This document shows, one piece after another, positions 24,132 through 33,236 of a DNA stretch of 35,933 nt. The notes under the pieces were generated by a model. The model saw nothing but the letters and a program-made list of their open reading frames with translations. It ran no database searches and had not been told where the DNA came from. Source of the stretch: an uncultured bacterium. GTDB taxonomy: Bacteria; Bacteroidota; Bacteroidia; Sphingobacteriales; Sphingobacteriaceae. Location of the stretch: contig CAIMAP010000041.1 in the NCBI GenBank assembly GCA_903838995.1, forward strand, positions 1 to 35,933, given 5' to 3'. The translations under genes were made by a program, and so were the position numbers. Position 1 is the stretch's first letter. Each line of letters begins with the position of its first letter.

Positions 24132-24261
24132 TTTTTTATTTCAAAATTAATCGAAATAAAATGCGTGTTCAACTTCATTTATGCAAGATTTTATTTGCTA
24201 ACTATTTTTTGCTATATTTAAAATAAACCTATTTAAACATTTTTAACTTAAAACTAATTTA

Positions 24262-27200
24262 ATGAGCAAGTTTATTTTTAATATTGGTGCAAAAAAAATA
24301 TCATTGACTTTTGTCGTTTTGTTTTTTTCAACAGCTCTTTTTTCTCAAATTACCGTTAACTCTTCGACTGGAACAACCACACCTACAACCTATACTACGT
24401 TGAAGGCTAGTTTTGATGCAATCAATTTAGGTACACATACCGGTGTAATTTTAATTTCCGTTACAGGCAATACTACAGAAACAAACAGCTGTGTATTAAA
24501 TGCATCTGGCACCGGATCTTCAAATTATTCGAGTATTAAAATAACCCCAAATGGTGGCAGCACAAGGGTTGTGTCTGGAGCTATAACTGCAGGCCTTCCG
24601 CTGATAGACTTAAACGGTGCAGATAATGTAACTATAAACGGGCTAGCTATTAATGGGGATTCATTATCGATTGTTAATACAACAGTAAGTACTACGACAG
24701 GGACAAGTACTATTAGATTCATTGCAGGTGCAACAAATAACCTAATAACCAATTGTAGCATCTTGGGTTCAACAACGAGTTCAACAAGTGGCGTGATATT
24801 TTTTAGTACAGATGCTTCCACCGGCGGCAGTGGCAATGATTTAAATAAAGTTCGAAACAATATCATTGCAAATGCTACGGCCACAGCACCTAAGTATGGT
24901 GTTTATTCAGCTGGTACAACTGCAAAAGAAAACAGTCAAAATAGTATTGATAGTAATTTTATTTTCAATTTTCATACAAGTACAGGAGCTGCAGGAGTAT
25001 ACTTTACAAGTAATACAACTAATTGTAGTGTATCAAATAATCATTTTTATCAAACTACGAATAGAAGTGTTTCGGGCTCTTATTATGGAATTTACCTTTC
25101 TAATACAACAGGATATTTTCAAGTATTGAACAACTATATTGGTGGAACAGGCCCCTATTGTACAGGCTTGCCTACAAAATTTAGTGGCTCAGTAATACTT
25201 CAGGCCATCTATATCGCTTCAAGTGCTACAGCAATTTCAAGCATTCAGGGTAATCATATTTCAAATATTGAAATCAGTACCACTTCAACAAGTATCGTTC
25301 AAGCGTTGCTTTATGCTCAAGCAGGAAAATTATTTATTGGTAACGTGATCGGAAATGTATTTGGTGACGACTTAATTAATGCTAGTATTAATTATACGAG
25401 TACTCCATCAAGTACAACTTTTTCTGTTATAGGATATGGAACGGGTACCTTCGATACAGTATTAGTTAAGAATAATATTATGGCGGGTATAACACTCGCA
25501 GGCACTGGTGGCATGAGTTTGAGGTGTATAGATATAACAGGTTCAACGGCTAAAAATATCATCGACGGAAATATTTTTGGTAGCTTAACTACGGCAAATA
25601 GTTTAAATAATAGCACCGCCAATTCTTTATTAGCTGTGATTAACAGAGGCACTACCGCTAATTTCGTGCACCAAATCATTAATAATAAGTTTGTCAATTT
25701 TTATTGTTTAAAAAATAACATACGGGCAATTAGTACTGGAGGTGCTACCACATGGAATGTTTCTAATAACGAAATTTATAATTTTTTAAATTCAAGTGTA
25801 ACATCGGGTACTGGCGCAAATGCAATTACCATTGCTATTAATTCAACAAGTACGGGCCCACTAAATCAAATTGTTTCGAATAATAAAATTTATAAATTGT
25901 ATAACGATGCAATAACAAGTACTACCGTAACTGCAATTTTTTGTGCAAACGCAACAACAGGCGGCACTAATAGAGTCGATCGAAATCTTATACATTCTTT
26001 AAACACTGCAGCCACGCAGGGTTCTACGATAAATGGTATAGAGGCAAATTCTGGAGGGTATATTTATTCAAACAATATGATAAGGCTTGGAATTGATGAA
26101 AATGGTGCGGCTATCACTAGTGCAAGTAACATTAATGGCATTCAAGAAGTTGCGGGAACAAATAATTTTTATTTTAATACTTTATACATTGGAGGAGCGG
26201 GAGTTGCCTCTGTTGCTGAAAAAACTGCTGCATTTAATAGTATTGCAACAACCGGAACAAGAAATATTATCAATAATATTTTTGCAAATAACAGAACAAA
26301 CGCAACAGGATTAGCAAGTCATTATGCTTTTTCAACCGCAACGGCAACGGGTTTAGCTTTTAAAAATAATGATTACTGGAACGCTAATGGTTTCTTAGCA
26401 AGACATATTTCAGCAGATGTAATTTCTATAGCAAATTATCGCTTACTATTTCCCTTAGATACTTTTAGTGTTAGTGTTGATCCGAATTTTATTAATGCTG
26501 ATGCTGCATCCTTTGATTTGCATATTTCGAATAGTTCTGTGCCAACATCTTTAGAGTCTGGCGGCAAAATAGTTTTAGTTAATGGCAGCCCTATAAATTT
26601 TGATTACGACGGCAATCTTAGACCTGGTCCTATTAATTCTACTTTGGGTGGAGGCAGTATGCCAGATATCGGCGCAGATGAATTTGATGGCATTCCTTTT
26701 ATTGCATGTGCAACTCCTATTGCCGGAGACGCTATAACAAGTGACACTGTTTCTTGTAATGGAGCAACTGTTCAATTAAGTTTAAGCGGAAGCACAACCG
26801 TTGGTAATACCAATATATATCAATGGGAAAAATCTATCAATGGTGTTAATTATTCAAATATTGCTAACGCAAATACGAGCTCAGTCAATGTTTTTGGTAT
26901 TACTGCTAATACTTATTTTAGGTGTAAAATAACTTGTACCATTGGACAAACTTCTAGCACTTCGAATCCTTGTTTAGTTGTTTATAGAAACACAGCAATC
27001 ACTTCTATTTTAAATGATACCTTATGTGGCCCTGGTATAGCAACTCTAACTGTGGTAGCAAATAATGGAATTATTAATTGGTACGAAAATCTTGCTAGCA
27101 CTGTTCCCATTTCAACGGGCAATCAATTAATTACACCAATTTTAACTGCAGCTAAAACATATTATGCAGAGGCTATTTATCAAAATTGTAAAAGCTCAAA

Positions 27201-28407
27201 AGTTAGCGTAAATGTTATTTTTAACACTTTACCAATTATTACTTTAGTACAAAATGATTCTATTTGTCAGGGAGGCATCATTACATTGACTGCAGCCTCA
27301 GACAAAGGGCAAATCAAATGGTACGAATCGGCAACAAGTTCATTGCCGCTATTTATCGGAAGTGTTTTCACTACGCCGTTTATCACAGCTAGCCAATCTT
27401 ATTATGTAGAGCCAGTATCGGGTAATTGTGTAGGACTAAGGGTTCCAGTACAGGCCAAAGTAATAAGCCCGCCATCTATTGTTCAAACTTCTTCGAAACT
27501 TGATTCTGTATGCGGCGCAAAATCTTTAAAGATTTTTGCTAAGGCTGATAAGGGAACAATTAATTGGTTTGCATCAATGAATGCGATTACGCCATTTGCA
27601 AATACAGATACAATATTATTACAAGTTACAAGTGATACAACTGTTTACGCTGAAGCATTGGCGGGAAACTGTGCTAGTACTAGAGAAGCCTTTGTTATAA
27701 AAGCCAATCAAATTCCAGTTGTTGATTCAATTTTTGGTGCTGCAGCCTGTGCCGGAAATACTTTGCAATTAAGAGCGCTAAGTTCATCAGGTGAAATTAG
27801 TTGGTTCGGTTCAGCACAAGGAAACAATTTATTAGCTGTTGGAAATATTTTCACTACCCCTATATTAGATAGTACTTTTAAATATTATATTGAAAGCAGC
27901 AGCAAGGGCTGTAAAAGTAATAGATTAGAAGTAGTCGCAACAATTTTCCCGAAGCCAAATCCAAGTATTTCTCGTAAACTCGATACACTTTTAGTTGATA
28001 AAAAATTCGATAGTTATTCGTGGTACAAAGACAATATTTTATTGCCTAGTGCATCTGCTGCATTTTTAAAACTGACTTCCTCAGGAAAATATAAAGTGTA
28101 TGTAACAGATAATCGTACTTGTACTGCTTATTCTAATGAGATTACCTACAATGTTAATGGAATTGACCTAAACGATGCGCATGACATTAAAGTCTATCCA
28201 AATCCATTTTCTACTGAACTAATGATAGAAAACATAGCCGCTGCTAATATTGAATTTACAGACATGCAAGGCAGGCTGATAAAAAGATTAGCATTTGCCA
28301 ATCGAATTTCACTTCAAGAAATACTACCAGGTATTTATTTTATTAGACTATTAGATGAAAACAATCAATTAATAGCTGTACAAAAAGTTGTTAAAATTGA
28401 ACAGTAA
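24262..28407 (+). CDS. Large secreted beta-helix/Ig-like protein with T9SS type A sorting domain
   Basis: This 1381-residue surface or secreted protein has a signal peptide (1-31, ending ALFSQ). A long Asn/Ser/Thr/Gly-rich region (about 50-810) has repeated xNxI and NNxI turns typical of right-handed beta-helices, closing with PDIGADEFDG. A Cys-containing Ig/PKD-like domain (about 815-910) is followed by four tandem Ig-like repeats of about 80 residues, each with a Cys pair and a W-Y/F core, starting near Cys922, 1002, 1084 and 1163. The tail is a T9SS type A sorting domain with KVYPNPFS (about 1310) and GIYFIRLLDE. The likely role is adhesion or surface binding; no enzyme motif is seen. The stop lies three bases from the gmhA stop. 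Confidence 0.88.
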   Translation: MSKFIFNIGAKKISLTFVVLFFSTALFSQITVNSSTGTTTPTTYTTLKASFDAINLGTHTGVILISVTGNTTETNSCVLNASGTGSSNYSSIKITPNGGSTRVVSGAITAGLPLIDLNGADNVTINGLAINGDSLSIVNTTVSTTTGTSTIRFIAGATNNLITNCSILGSTTSSTSGVIFFSTDASTGGSGNDLNKVRNNIIANATATAPKYGVYSAGTTAKENSQNSIDSNFIFNFHTSTGAAGVYFTSNTTNCSVSNNHFYQTTNRSVSGSYYGIYLSNTTGYFQVLNNYIGGTGPYCTGLPTKFSGSVILQAIYIASSATAISSIQGNHISNIEISTTSTSIVQALLYAQAGKLFIGNVIGNVFGDDLINASINYTSTPSSTTFSVIGYGTGTFDTVLVKNNIMAGITLAGTGGMSLRCIDITGSTAKNIIDGNIFGSLTTANSLNNSTANSLLAVINRGTTANFVHQIINNKFVNFYCLKNNIRAISTGGATTWNVSNNEIYNFLNSSVTSGTGANAITIAINSTSTGPLNQIVSNNKIYKLYNDAITSTTVTAIFCANATTGGTNRVDRNLIHSLNTAATQGSTINGIEANSGGYIYSNNMIRLGIDENGAAITSASNINGIQEVAGTNNFYFNTLYIGGAGVASVAEKTAAFNSIATTGTRNIINNIFANNRTNATGLASHYAFSTATATGLAFKNNDYWNANGFLARHISADVISIANYRLLFPLDTFSVSVDPNFINADAASFDLHISNSSVPTSLESGGKIVLVNGSPINFDYDGNLRPGPINSTLGGGSMPDIGADEFDGIPFIACATPIAGDAITSDTVSCNGATVQLSLSGSTTVGNTNIYQWEKSINGVNYSNIANANTSSVNVFGITANTYFRCKITCTIGQTSSTSNPCLVVYRNTAITSILNDTLCGPGIATLTVVANNGIINWYENLASTVPISTGNQLITPILTAAKTYYAEAIYQNCKSSKVSVNVIFNTLPIITLVQNDSICQGGIITLTAASDKGQIKWYESATSSLPLFIGSVFTTPFITASQSYYVEPVSGNCVGLRVPVQAKVISPPSIVQTSSKLDSVCGAKSLKIFAKADKGTINWFASMNAITPFANTDTILLQVTSDTTVYAEALAGNCASTREAFVIKANQIPVVDSIFGAAACAGNTLQLRALSSSGEISWFGSAQGNNLLAVGNIFTTPILDSTFKYYIESSSKGCKSNRLEVVATIFPKPNPSISRKLDTLLVDKKFDSYSWYKDNILLPSASAAFLKLTSSGKYKVYVTDNRTCTAYSNEITYNVNGIDLNDAHDIKVYPNPFSTELMIENIAAANIEFTDMQGRLIKRLAFANRISLQEILPGIYFIRLLDENNQLIAVQKVVKIEQ
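27010..27966 (+). repeat. Four tandem coding repeats (about 240 bases each) for Ig-like modules
   Basis: The first Cys codons of the modules are at 27025, 27265, 27511 and 27748, giving periods of 240, 246 and 237 bases (80, 82 and 79 residues). Each unit has a Cys near its start, a G-x-I-x-W-Y/F core, an aromatic-rich strand such as TYYAEA or SYYVEP, and a second Cys near its end. DNA identity between units is low, so this is an old duplication seen mainly at protein level. Confidence 0.8.
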
Positions 28408-28410
28408 TTC

Positions 28411-28977
28411 TTATTGATGTCTTTCGATGAAATCGATTAAGGAGTGAATTACTTTGATATGAATTTCTTGCGCCCTGTCTGCATAATCAGATTTGGGTGC
28501 ACGAATTTCTACATCGGCTAAGCCAGCTAATTGTCCGCCATCTTTTCCAGTAAGACAAACAACATGCACGCCTTTTGATTTAGCAGTTGCTACTGCATTG
28601 ATAATATTTTTTGAATTGCCCGAAGTACTGATGCCTACTAATACATCCCCTTCGTTTGCCAATGCTTCTAAGTATCTTGAAAAAATAAAATCGTAACCAT
28701 AATCATTTCCTACACAAGAAATATGTGAAGGATCCGAAATCGAAACGGCAGCTAAGGCTTTGCGATCATTTCTATATCTGCCACTCAGCTCTTCTGCAAA
28801 ATGCATCGCGTCGCACATAGAACCGCCATTGCCACAAGAAATAATTTTCTTGCCATTTGCCAAAGCGCTTACCATGAGTTGGCCAGCAGCTTCGATAGCT
28901 TGTAAATTTTTTTCGTCTGCAATAAATGCTGCTAACACCGATTGCGCTTCTGTGAAATGTTTTTTGATCGCGTCCAT
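28411..28977 (-). CDS. gmhA: Phosphoheptose isomerase (sedoheptulose-7-phosphate isomerase)
   Basis: This 188-residue SIS-domain enzyme converts sedoheptulose 7-phosphate to D-glycero-D-manno-heptose 7-phosphate, the first step towards LPS core or S-layer heptose. Family features are [20 protein letters not shown] (catalytic Glu, metal-site His), [11 protein letters not shown] and QEIHIKVIH. The sequence is strikingly close to what I recall of the enterobacterial enzyme. I choose ATG 28977: the TTG six bases upstream (28983) is part of the -7 promoter box. No other heptose gene is in the window. It is convergent with the T9SS protein and divergent from the lipid kinase. Confidence 0.92.
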   Translation of the reverse strand: MDAIKKHFTEAQSVLAAFIADEKNLQAIEAAGQLMVSALANGKKIISCGNGGSMCDAMHFAEELSGRYRNDRKALAAVSISDPSHISCVGNDYGYDFIFSRYLEALANEGDVLVGISTSGNSKNIINAVATAKSKGVHVVCLTGKDGGQLAGLADVEIRAPKSDYADRAQEIHIKVIHSLIDFIERHQ

Positions 28978-28980
28978 ATT

Positions 28981-28988
28981 CAAAAGTA
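28981..28988 (-). promoter_or_regulatory. gmhA promoter -7 box (TACTTTTG)
   Basis: On the minus strand this is an exact TAnnTTTG match. Its last G (28981) is three bases before the gmhA ATG (28977-28975), so transcription should start at the ATG. No convincing -33 TTTG is seen at the expected distance. Confidence 0.55.
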
Positions 28989-29044
28989 CAAATTTTTATA
29001 TTTCTAAGAATTGATTTGTTATCTTGTTTTTAAAATTAATCAAA

Positions 29045-29926
29045 ATGAGTAAAAAAATACTCTGTGCCATTAATCCTTTTTCGGGTAAAGGAAGTTCGAA
29101 AAGCATGCTTGCGGCTTTACAAGCGGCTTTACCAAGCTATCAATGGGTCGTAATTGCAAGCGATGCACCTTCTTATTTTACGCAACATATTGGTTCATTT
29201 ATAAAGCCAGATATTGATGCCATTGCAATATTTGGCGGAGATGGCACCATGCACGACGTGGTCAATGGTTTATATCAATCGAATAATTTAAGCACGCCAG
29301 TTTTACTTTTTCCTGCTGGCACTGGTAATGCCTTTAACCATGATCTTGAGTGCTTAGATCATTTGACTGCTATAGAAAGGTTGAAAAAATTCGAATTACA
29401 CAAAATAGATTTATTAAAATTAAGTACCCCCGAACAAACCATGGTTTCTTTTAATATAATTGGCTGGGGCTTGGTAGCACAAATTACTGCATTAGCCGAA
29501 AGGCTTAGGATATTTGGAGGCGCAAGGTATACCATTGCTTCCATCCTAAAAATATTTTCGAATCTAAGCGCCTTCGCAACTTTAACGTATGCCGATAATA
29601 AAGAATCTGCAGATTTCTCTTTTGTATTAATCATGAATACCAAACATACGGGCAAAGGCATGATGATGGCGCCCTATGCAAGTTTGAGCGATGGCCTCAT
29701 GGATGTTTTAATAGTGAAGAAAACTAGCTTATTGAATTTACTTTTTTTATTTCCAAGTATTTATTCAGGCAAACACGTGCATTCTAAATTATTAGAGTAT
29801 AAACAATTGTCATCGATTACCATTGCGGCAACAGATGGAAATCCGCTAACCATAGACGGCGAAGTGAAGGGCTCTGCGCCTTTAAGCGTAAGCGTATTGC
29901 CACTTGCACTTACCATTATAAAATAA
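29045..29926 (+). CDS. Diacylglycerol/lipid kinase (DAGK_cat family)
   Basis: This 293-residue protein belongs to the YegS/DgkB-like lipid kinase family. The nucleotide-binding motifs are AINPFSGKGSSKS (8-20), FGGDGTMHDVVNG (GGDGT at 64-68) and PAGTGNAF (90-97). The C-terminal part has DGLMDVLIVKK and TIDGEVKG, as in the family. It probably phosphorylates diacylglycerol or a related lipid at the membrane; the exact substrate cannot be read from sequence. I use ATG 29045 (MSKKILCAINP) because the family N-terminus begins there; an in-frame TTG at 29024 adds seven residues. A strong terminator follows. Confidence 0.9.
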   Translation: MSKKILCAINPFSGKGSSKSMLAALQAALPSYQWVVIASDAPSYFTQHIGSFIKPDIDAIAIFGGDGTMHDVVNGLYQSNNLSTPVLLFPAGTGNAFNHDLECLDHLTAIERLKKFELHKIDLLKLSTPEQTMVSFNIIGWGLVAQITALAERLRIFGGARYTIASILKIFSNLSAFATLTYADNKESADFSFVLIMNTKHTGKGMMMAPYASLSDGLMDVLIVKKTSLLNLLFLFPSIYSGKHVHSKLLEYKQLSSITIAATDGNPLTIDGEVKGSAPLSVSVLPLALTIIK

Positions 29927-29958
29927 AAAAGGAGGCTAATAAGGCCTCCTTTTTTATT
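29925..29958. terminator. Bidirectional terminator between the lipid kinase and dsbD
   Basis: AAAAAAGGAGGC (29925-29936) pairs over 12 bases with GCCTCCTTTTTT (29944-29955) around a 7-base loop. A-runs and T-runs flank both sides, so it can end transcription of the lipid kinase (+) and of dsbD (-). Confidence 0.9.
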
Positions 29959-29971
29959 TTCTTGTTAGCTT

Positions 29972-32002
29972 TTATTTTTTATTAAAATTCGCTTTTCCAC
30001 TATCTAAAAATTTTACATAAGCAGCAATGTCTTCGTTATATGCATATGGCGCTACCAATTCTTTACCCTCGGTATTTACAATTACATAAAGTGGCTGTGC
30101 ATTATTATTAAATTTCGTGACTTGTAAATCTACATTTCGATTGCCTAAGTTTTTTACTTTTTTACCCGTAAAGCTCGAAGTATATTTTTCGTTTTCTGGC
30201 AATTCTGTTCTATCATCTACATATAAAGAAATAACTACAAAATCATTTTTTAATCTTTTTAGTACTTCTTCGTTTGGCCATACAGCGTTTTCCATTTTTC
30301 GACAATTGGTACAACTATGACCAGTAAAATCTAAGAATACAGGCTTGCCAACTTTCTTTGCATAGGCCATGCCTTCATTGTAATCAAAGAATGCTTCAAT
30401 GCCAAGTGGGGCGTGTAATTGCTCGCTATATTTATGACTAGGGGCACTTGAAGAAGCGCCATTATTTTGAAAAGACTTGGCATATAAATCAAAATCTTGT
30501 GTGCCTTGGTGTGGTAAAAATCCGCTGATGGCTTTGAGTGGCGCGCCCCATAAACCAGGTGTTAAATAAACGGCAAAGCTTAAAGAGAGGATGGCTAAAA
30601 ATAACCTCGGAACCGAAATATATTTTACTTCCGAATCGTGATTGAATTTTAATTTACCTAATAAATAAAATCCTAACATCACAAAGATGACAATCCATAA
30701 ACCAATAAATACTTCTCTGTCTAAAATTCTCCAGTGATAAGCCATGTCGGCATTCGATAAAAATTTAAGTGCGAATGCGAGTTCGATAAAACCTAAACTT
30801 ACCTTAACGGTATTTAACCAGCCACCCGATTTTGGCATTGCGTTTAACCAACTCGGGAAAATGGCAAACAAGGTAAAAGGTAATGCAAGTGAAATAGAAA
30901 AACCTAACATGCCCATAAAAGGCCCTACGTAAGTTCCTTTGTTTGCGGCATCTACAAGCAATGTACCAATCAGCGGTCCCGTACAAGAGAACGATGCAAT
31001 GGCCAAAACAATAGCCATAAAAAAGATACCAATCAATCCACCTTTATCTGCTTTTTGATCTGCTTTAGTAGACCAAGAGCTAGGTAAGGTAATTTCAAAT
31101 GCACCAAAAAATGATGCGGCAAATAATACTAGAATACCGAAGAAGACTAAATTAAAAACGGCATTAGAAGAAAGTTCGTTTAAGGCACTTGCGCCTAGCA
31201 ACATGGTTACGCCTAATCCCAATGCAACATAAATAACTACAATAGAAATTCCGTAAATAATTGCTTTACGAATACCGTCTGCTTTGTTCTTACTTTGTTT
31301 GGTAAAAAAACTTACCGTTAAAGGAATCATTGGAAATATACAAGGCATTAACAATGCAACAAAGCCAAATAAAAACCCTTGAAAGAAAATAGACCAATTG
31401 CCTTCTTCTTTTTTAGGTTCGGCAATTGTAGTTGTTGTAGTTGTGCTATCCGAAACACTTACTGTGCTTGCATTAGCGCTGCTGTCTATTTTATTTAAAG
31501 TTTGAGTACTGTCTAAATGGGTACTGGCAATAATTGCTTTGGTAGGTAAACCTTTTACTGCAAAATTAAAAGCAACTTCTTCTGGCGGCAAACATTGCTT
31601 GTCGTTACAAACCATGTATTCGAATGTACCCGATACCGTATAATCTTTTGCAGTTAACGTTTTTATTTTTTGTTTAAAAGTAGCAGTATGTTCAAAGTAA
31701 GAAACTTTCATTTCAAATACTTCGTCATTAATGGTAATTGGTTTTGGAATTTCTTTTACTCCTTTAATTAACTGGTAGTTTGGGTTAGGCGTAAACTTAA
31801 AAGTGGTAGGAAGTGGACCGCCCTCACCAACAAATTGCGAGTACACATGCCAGTGCTCATCTATGCTTGCTTTAATAACAAGCGTTGGATTTTCGGTTCC
31901 ATTGTCTTCAATGCTATAAGACCATTTTACAGGCTCTTGAATTTGAGCAAATGTTTGAAGGCTGAATAATAGTACGCCAAAAAATGCAAAAAATTTCTTC
32001 AT
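29972..32002 (-). CDS. dsbD: Thiol:disulfide interchange protein DsbD
   Basis: This 676-residue protein carries reducing power from cytoplasmic thioredoxin to periplasmic thiols. It has a signal peptide (1-19). The alpha domain has the Cys pair C132/C137 (VCNDKQCLPP). The membrane domain has about eight helices with Cys221 (MPCIFPM) and Cys340 (FSCTGP). The C-terminal thioredoxin-like domain has the active site HSCTNC (C564, C567). All three redox pairs are therefore present. A Ser/Thr-rich linker (about 173-195) separates the alpha domain from the membrane domain. It lies 38 bases after birA on the same strand. It may keep Cys proteins of the oxidase assembly pathway reduced, but they are not linked here. 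Confidence 0.95.
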   Translation of the reverse strand: MKKFFAFFGVLLFSLQTFAQIQEPVKWSYSIEDNGTENPTLVIKASIDEHWHVYSQFVGEGGPLPTTFKFTPNPNYQLIKGVKEIPKPITINDEVFEMKVSYFEHTATFKQKIKTLTAKDYTVSGTFEYMVCNDKQCLPPEEVAFNFAVKGLPTKAIIASTHLDSTQTLNKIDSSANASTVSVSDSTTTTTTIAEPKKEEGNWSIFFQGFLFGFVALLMPCIFPMIPLTVSFFTKQSKNKADGIRKAIIYGISIVVIYVALGLGVTMLLGASALNELSSNAVFNLVFFGILVLFAASFFGAFEITLPSSWSTKADQKADKGGLIGIFFMAIVLAIASFSCTGPLIGTLLVDAANKGTYVGPFMGMLGFSISLALPFTLFAIFPSWLNAMPKSGGWLNTVKVSLGFIELAFALKFLSNADMAYHWRILDREVFIGLWIVIFVMLGFYLLGKLKFNHDSEVKYISVPRLFLAILSLSFAVYLTPGLWGAPLKAISGFLPHQGTQDFDLYAKSFQNNGASSSAPSHKYSEQLHAPLGIEAFFDYNEGMAYAKKVGKPVFLDFTGHSCTNCRKMENAVWPNEEVLKRLKNDFVVISLYVDDRTELPENEKYTSSFTGKKVKNLGNRNVDLQVTKFNNNAQPLYVIVNTEGKELVAPYAYNEDIAAYVKFLDSGKANFNKK

Positions 32003-32040
32003 TATTTTATAATGCTAATGTTTTCAAAAATATCAATTTT

Positions 32041-32790
32041 TTAAATGATAAAAGTAATTTCTTTGTTGTTGAAGTAATGCATGCTGCCATTGATAGATAA
32101 TTCCAGTCTGCCAATTTCGTCTATGCCTTCAATTGTACCTAATTGCACCTCACCCTTTATCCTATAATTTGCAGGATGTTGGAAGCGAAATAATTTTTCG
32201 AGGTACGCTAAACGAATGCTTTGATAGTCTTCTATTTTAATAGCATCGTACCTTTCTTCTATGCATTTGCAAAGGCTTTGGAGCATTTGCTGAAGATCGT
32301 ATTGTAGGCCTGTTAATTGACTTAAAGAGCAAGCATTTTCTGCTTGAGCGCTAAAAACTTTTTGATTGATGTTCAAACCTATGCCAATGATGCTGCTATT
32401 AATGACATCTTGTTGTATCGAATTCTCAATTAAAATGCCTGCTATTTTTTGATTGCCTACATAAATATCATTGGGCCATTTAATGGTAACATCTTCCACA
32501 TAGTCTTTTAAAAAGTCGCAGATTGCCAGACTGATAGCAATAGAAAGCATAAATTGATCTGCTATTTTTAGGAAATGCGGCCGATAATAAATGCTGAATA
32601 AAAGGTTCTCTTTGGGCAAAGACTCCCAAATGGCACCCGATTGGCCTTTGCCGGCCGTTTGGAAGTCTGCCATAATTACCGAGCCTTCGGTTATTGGAAC
32701 AGAATTTGACAACATTTCTGCAGTATATCTGTTAGTAGAATGGACTTCCTTTAAATGAATGATATTTTTACCAGTATACAGCGCCTTCAT
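32041..32790 (-). CDS. birA: Biotin--[acetyl-CoA-carboxylase] ligase
   Basis: This 249-residue biotin protein ligase activates biotin as biotinyl-AMP and attaches it to carboxylase carrier proteins. Motifs are HSTNRYTAEML, TAGKGQSGAIW (the biotinyl-AMP loop, with GKGQ in place of the common GRGR), KWPNDIYV (104-111), KIAGILIE and GIGLNINQ. It has no N-terminal helix-turn-helix, so it is a ligase without repressor function (class I). It is divergent from rsfS across 52 bases and upstream of dsbD. Confidence 0.93.
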   Translation of the reverse strand: MKALYTGKNIIHLKEVHSTNRYTAEMLSNSVPITEGSVIMADFQTAGKGQSGAIWESLPKENLLFSIYYRPHFLKIADQFMLSIAISLAICDFLKDYVEDVTIKWPNDIYVGNQKIAGILIENSIQQDVINSSIIGIGLNINQKVFSAQAENACSLSQLTGLQYDLQQMLQSLCKCIEERYDAIKIEDYQSIRLAYLEKLFRFQHPANYRIKGEVQLGTIEGIDEIGRLELSINGSMHYFNNKEITFII

Positions 32791-32815
32791 ATGGGGATTA
32801 ACACAAATTAATTGC

Positions 32816-32823
32816 TAATTTTG
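32816..32823 (+). promoter_or_regulatory. rsfS promoter -7 box (TAATTTTG)
   Basis: This is an exact TAnnTTTG match in the 52-base divergent gap between birA and rsfS. It ends 19 bases before the rsfS ATG, predicting a leader of about 15 bases. It probably drives rsfS-ftsH. Confidence 0.5.
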
Positions 32824-32842
32824 GCTAAATTAAACGGTTTTA

Positions 32843-33220
32843 ATGAAGAAACACAAAAAAGAAGTAGATTCTCAGAAAATAGCGGAAGTTATTGTTCAAG
32901 GAATACAAGAGAAAAAGGGAAAAGACATTGTTAGTTTAGATTTGAGAAAAATCAGCAGTTCTGTCAGTGATTATTTTATAATTTGCCATGCAGATTCGAG
33001 CACCCAAGTAAGGGCAATTGCAGATTCTGTAGAACACGAAATGGATAAAGTGCTAAACGAGCACCTTTGGCACAAAGAAGGCCAAGGAAATGCCGAATGG
33101 ATTTTACTAGATTATGTATCGGTTGTAGTGCATATTTTTAAAACAGATAAAAGAGAATTTTACGGTGTAGAAGAATTATGGGGCGATGCACAATCGCAAC
33201 GTTTCGAATCTGCATCTTAA
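32843..33220 (+). CDS. rsfS: Ribosome silencing factor RsfS (Iojap family)
   Basis: This 125-residue protein binds uL14 on the 50S subunit and blocks subunit joining when nutrients are scarce. Family features are IVSLDLRKISSSVSDYFIIC, SSTQVRAIADSVE, EGQGNAEWILLDYVSVVVHIF and REFYGVEELW. The length is typical. It lies 16 bases before ftsH and probably shares its transcript. Confidence 0.95.
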   Translation: MKKHKKEVDSQKIAEVIVQGIQEKKGKDIVSLDLRKISSSVSDYFIICHADSSTQVRAIADSVEHEMDKVLNEHLWHKEGQGNAEWILLDYVSVVVHIFKTDKREFYGVEELWGDAQSQRFESAS

Positions 33221-33236
33221 GCTTATAAAAAAATAG

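Noticed and set aside
24195-24225. TTTG and TATATTTA upstream of the T9SS protein as a promoter
   Set aside because: The spacer is 15 bases and the -7 box ends in A instead of G; the region is AT-rich enough to give this by chance.
24525-26775. Open frames opposite and within the large T9SS protein gene
   Set aside because: They result from the repetitive Ser/Thr/Asn codons; their products are low-complexity and unrelated to known proteins.
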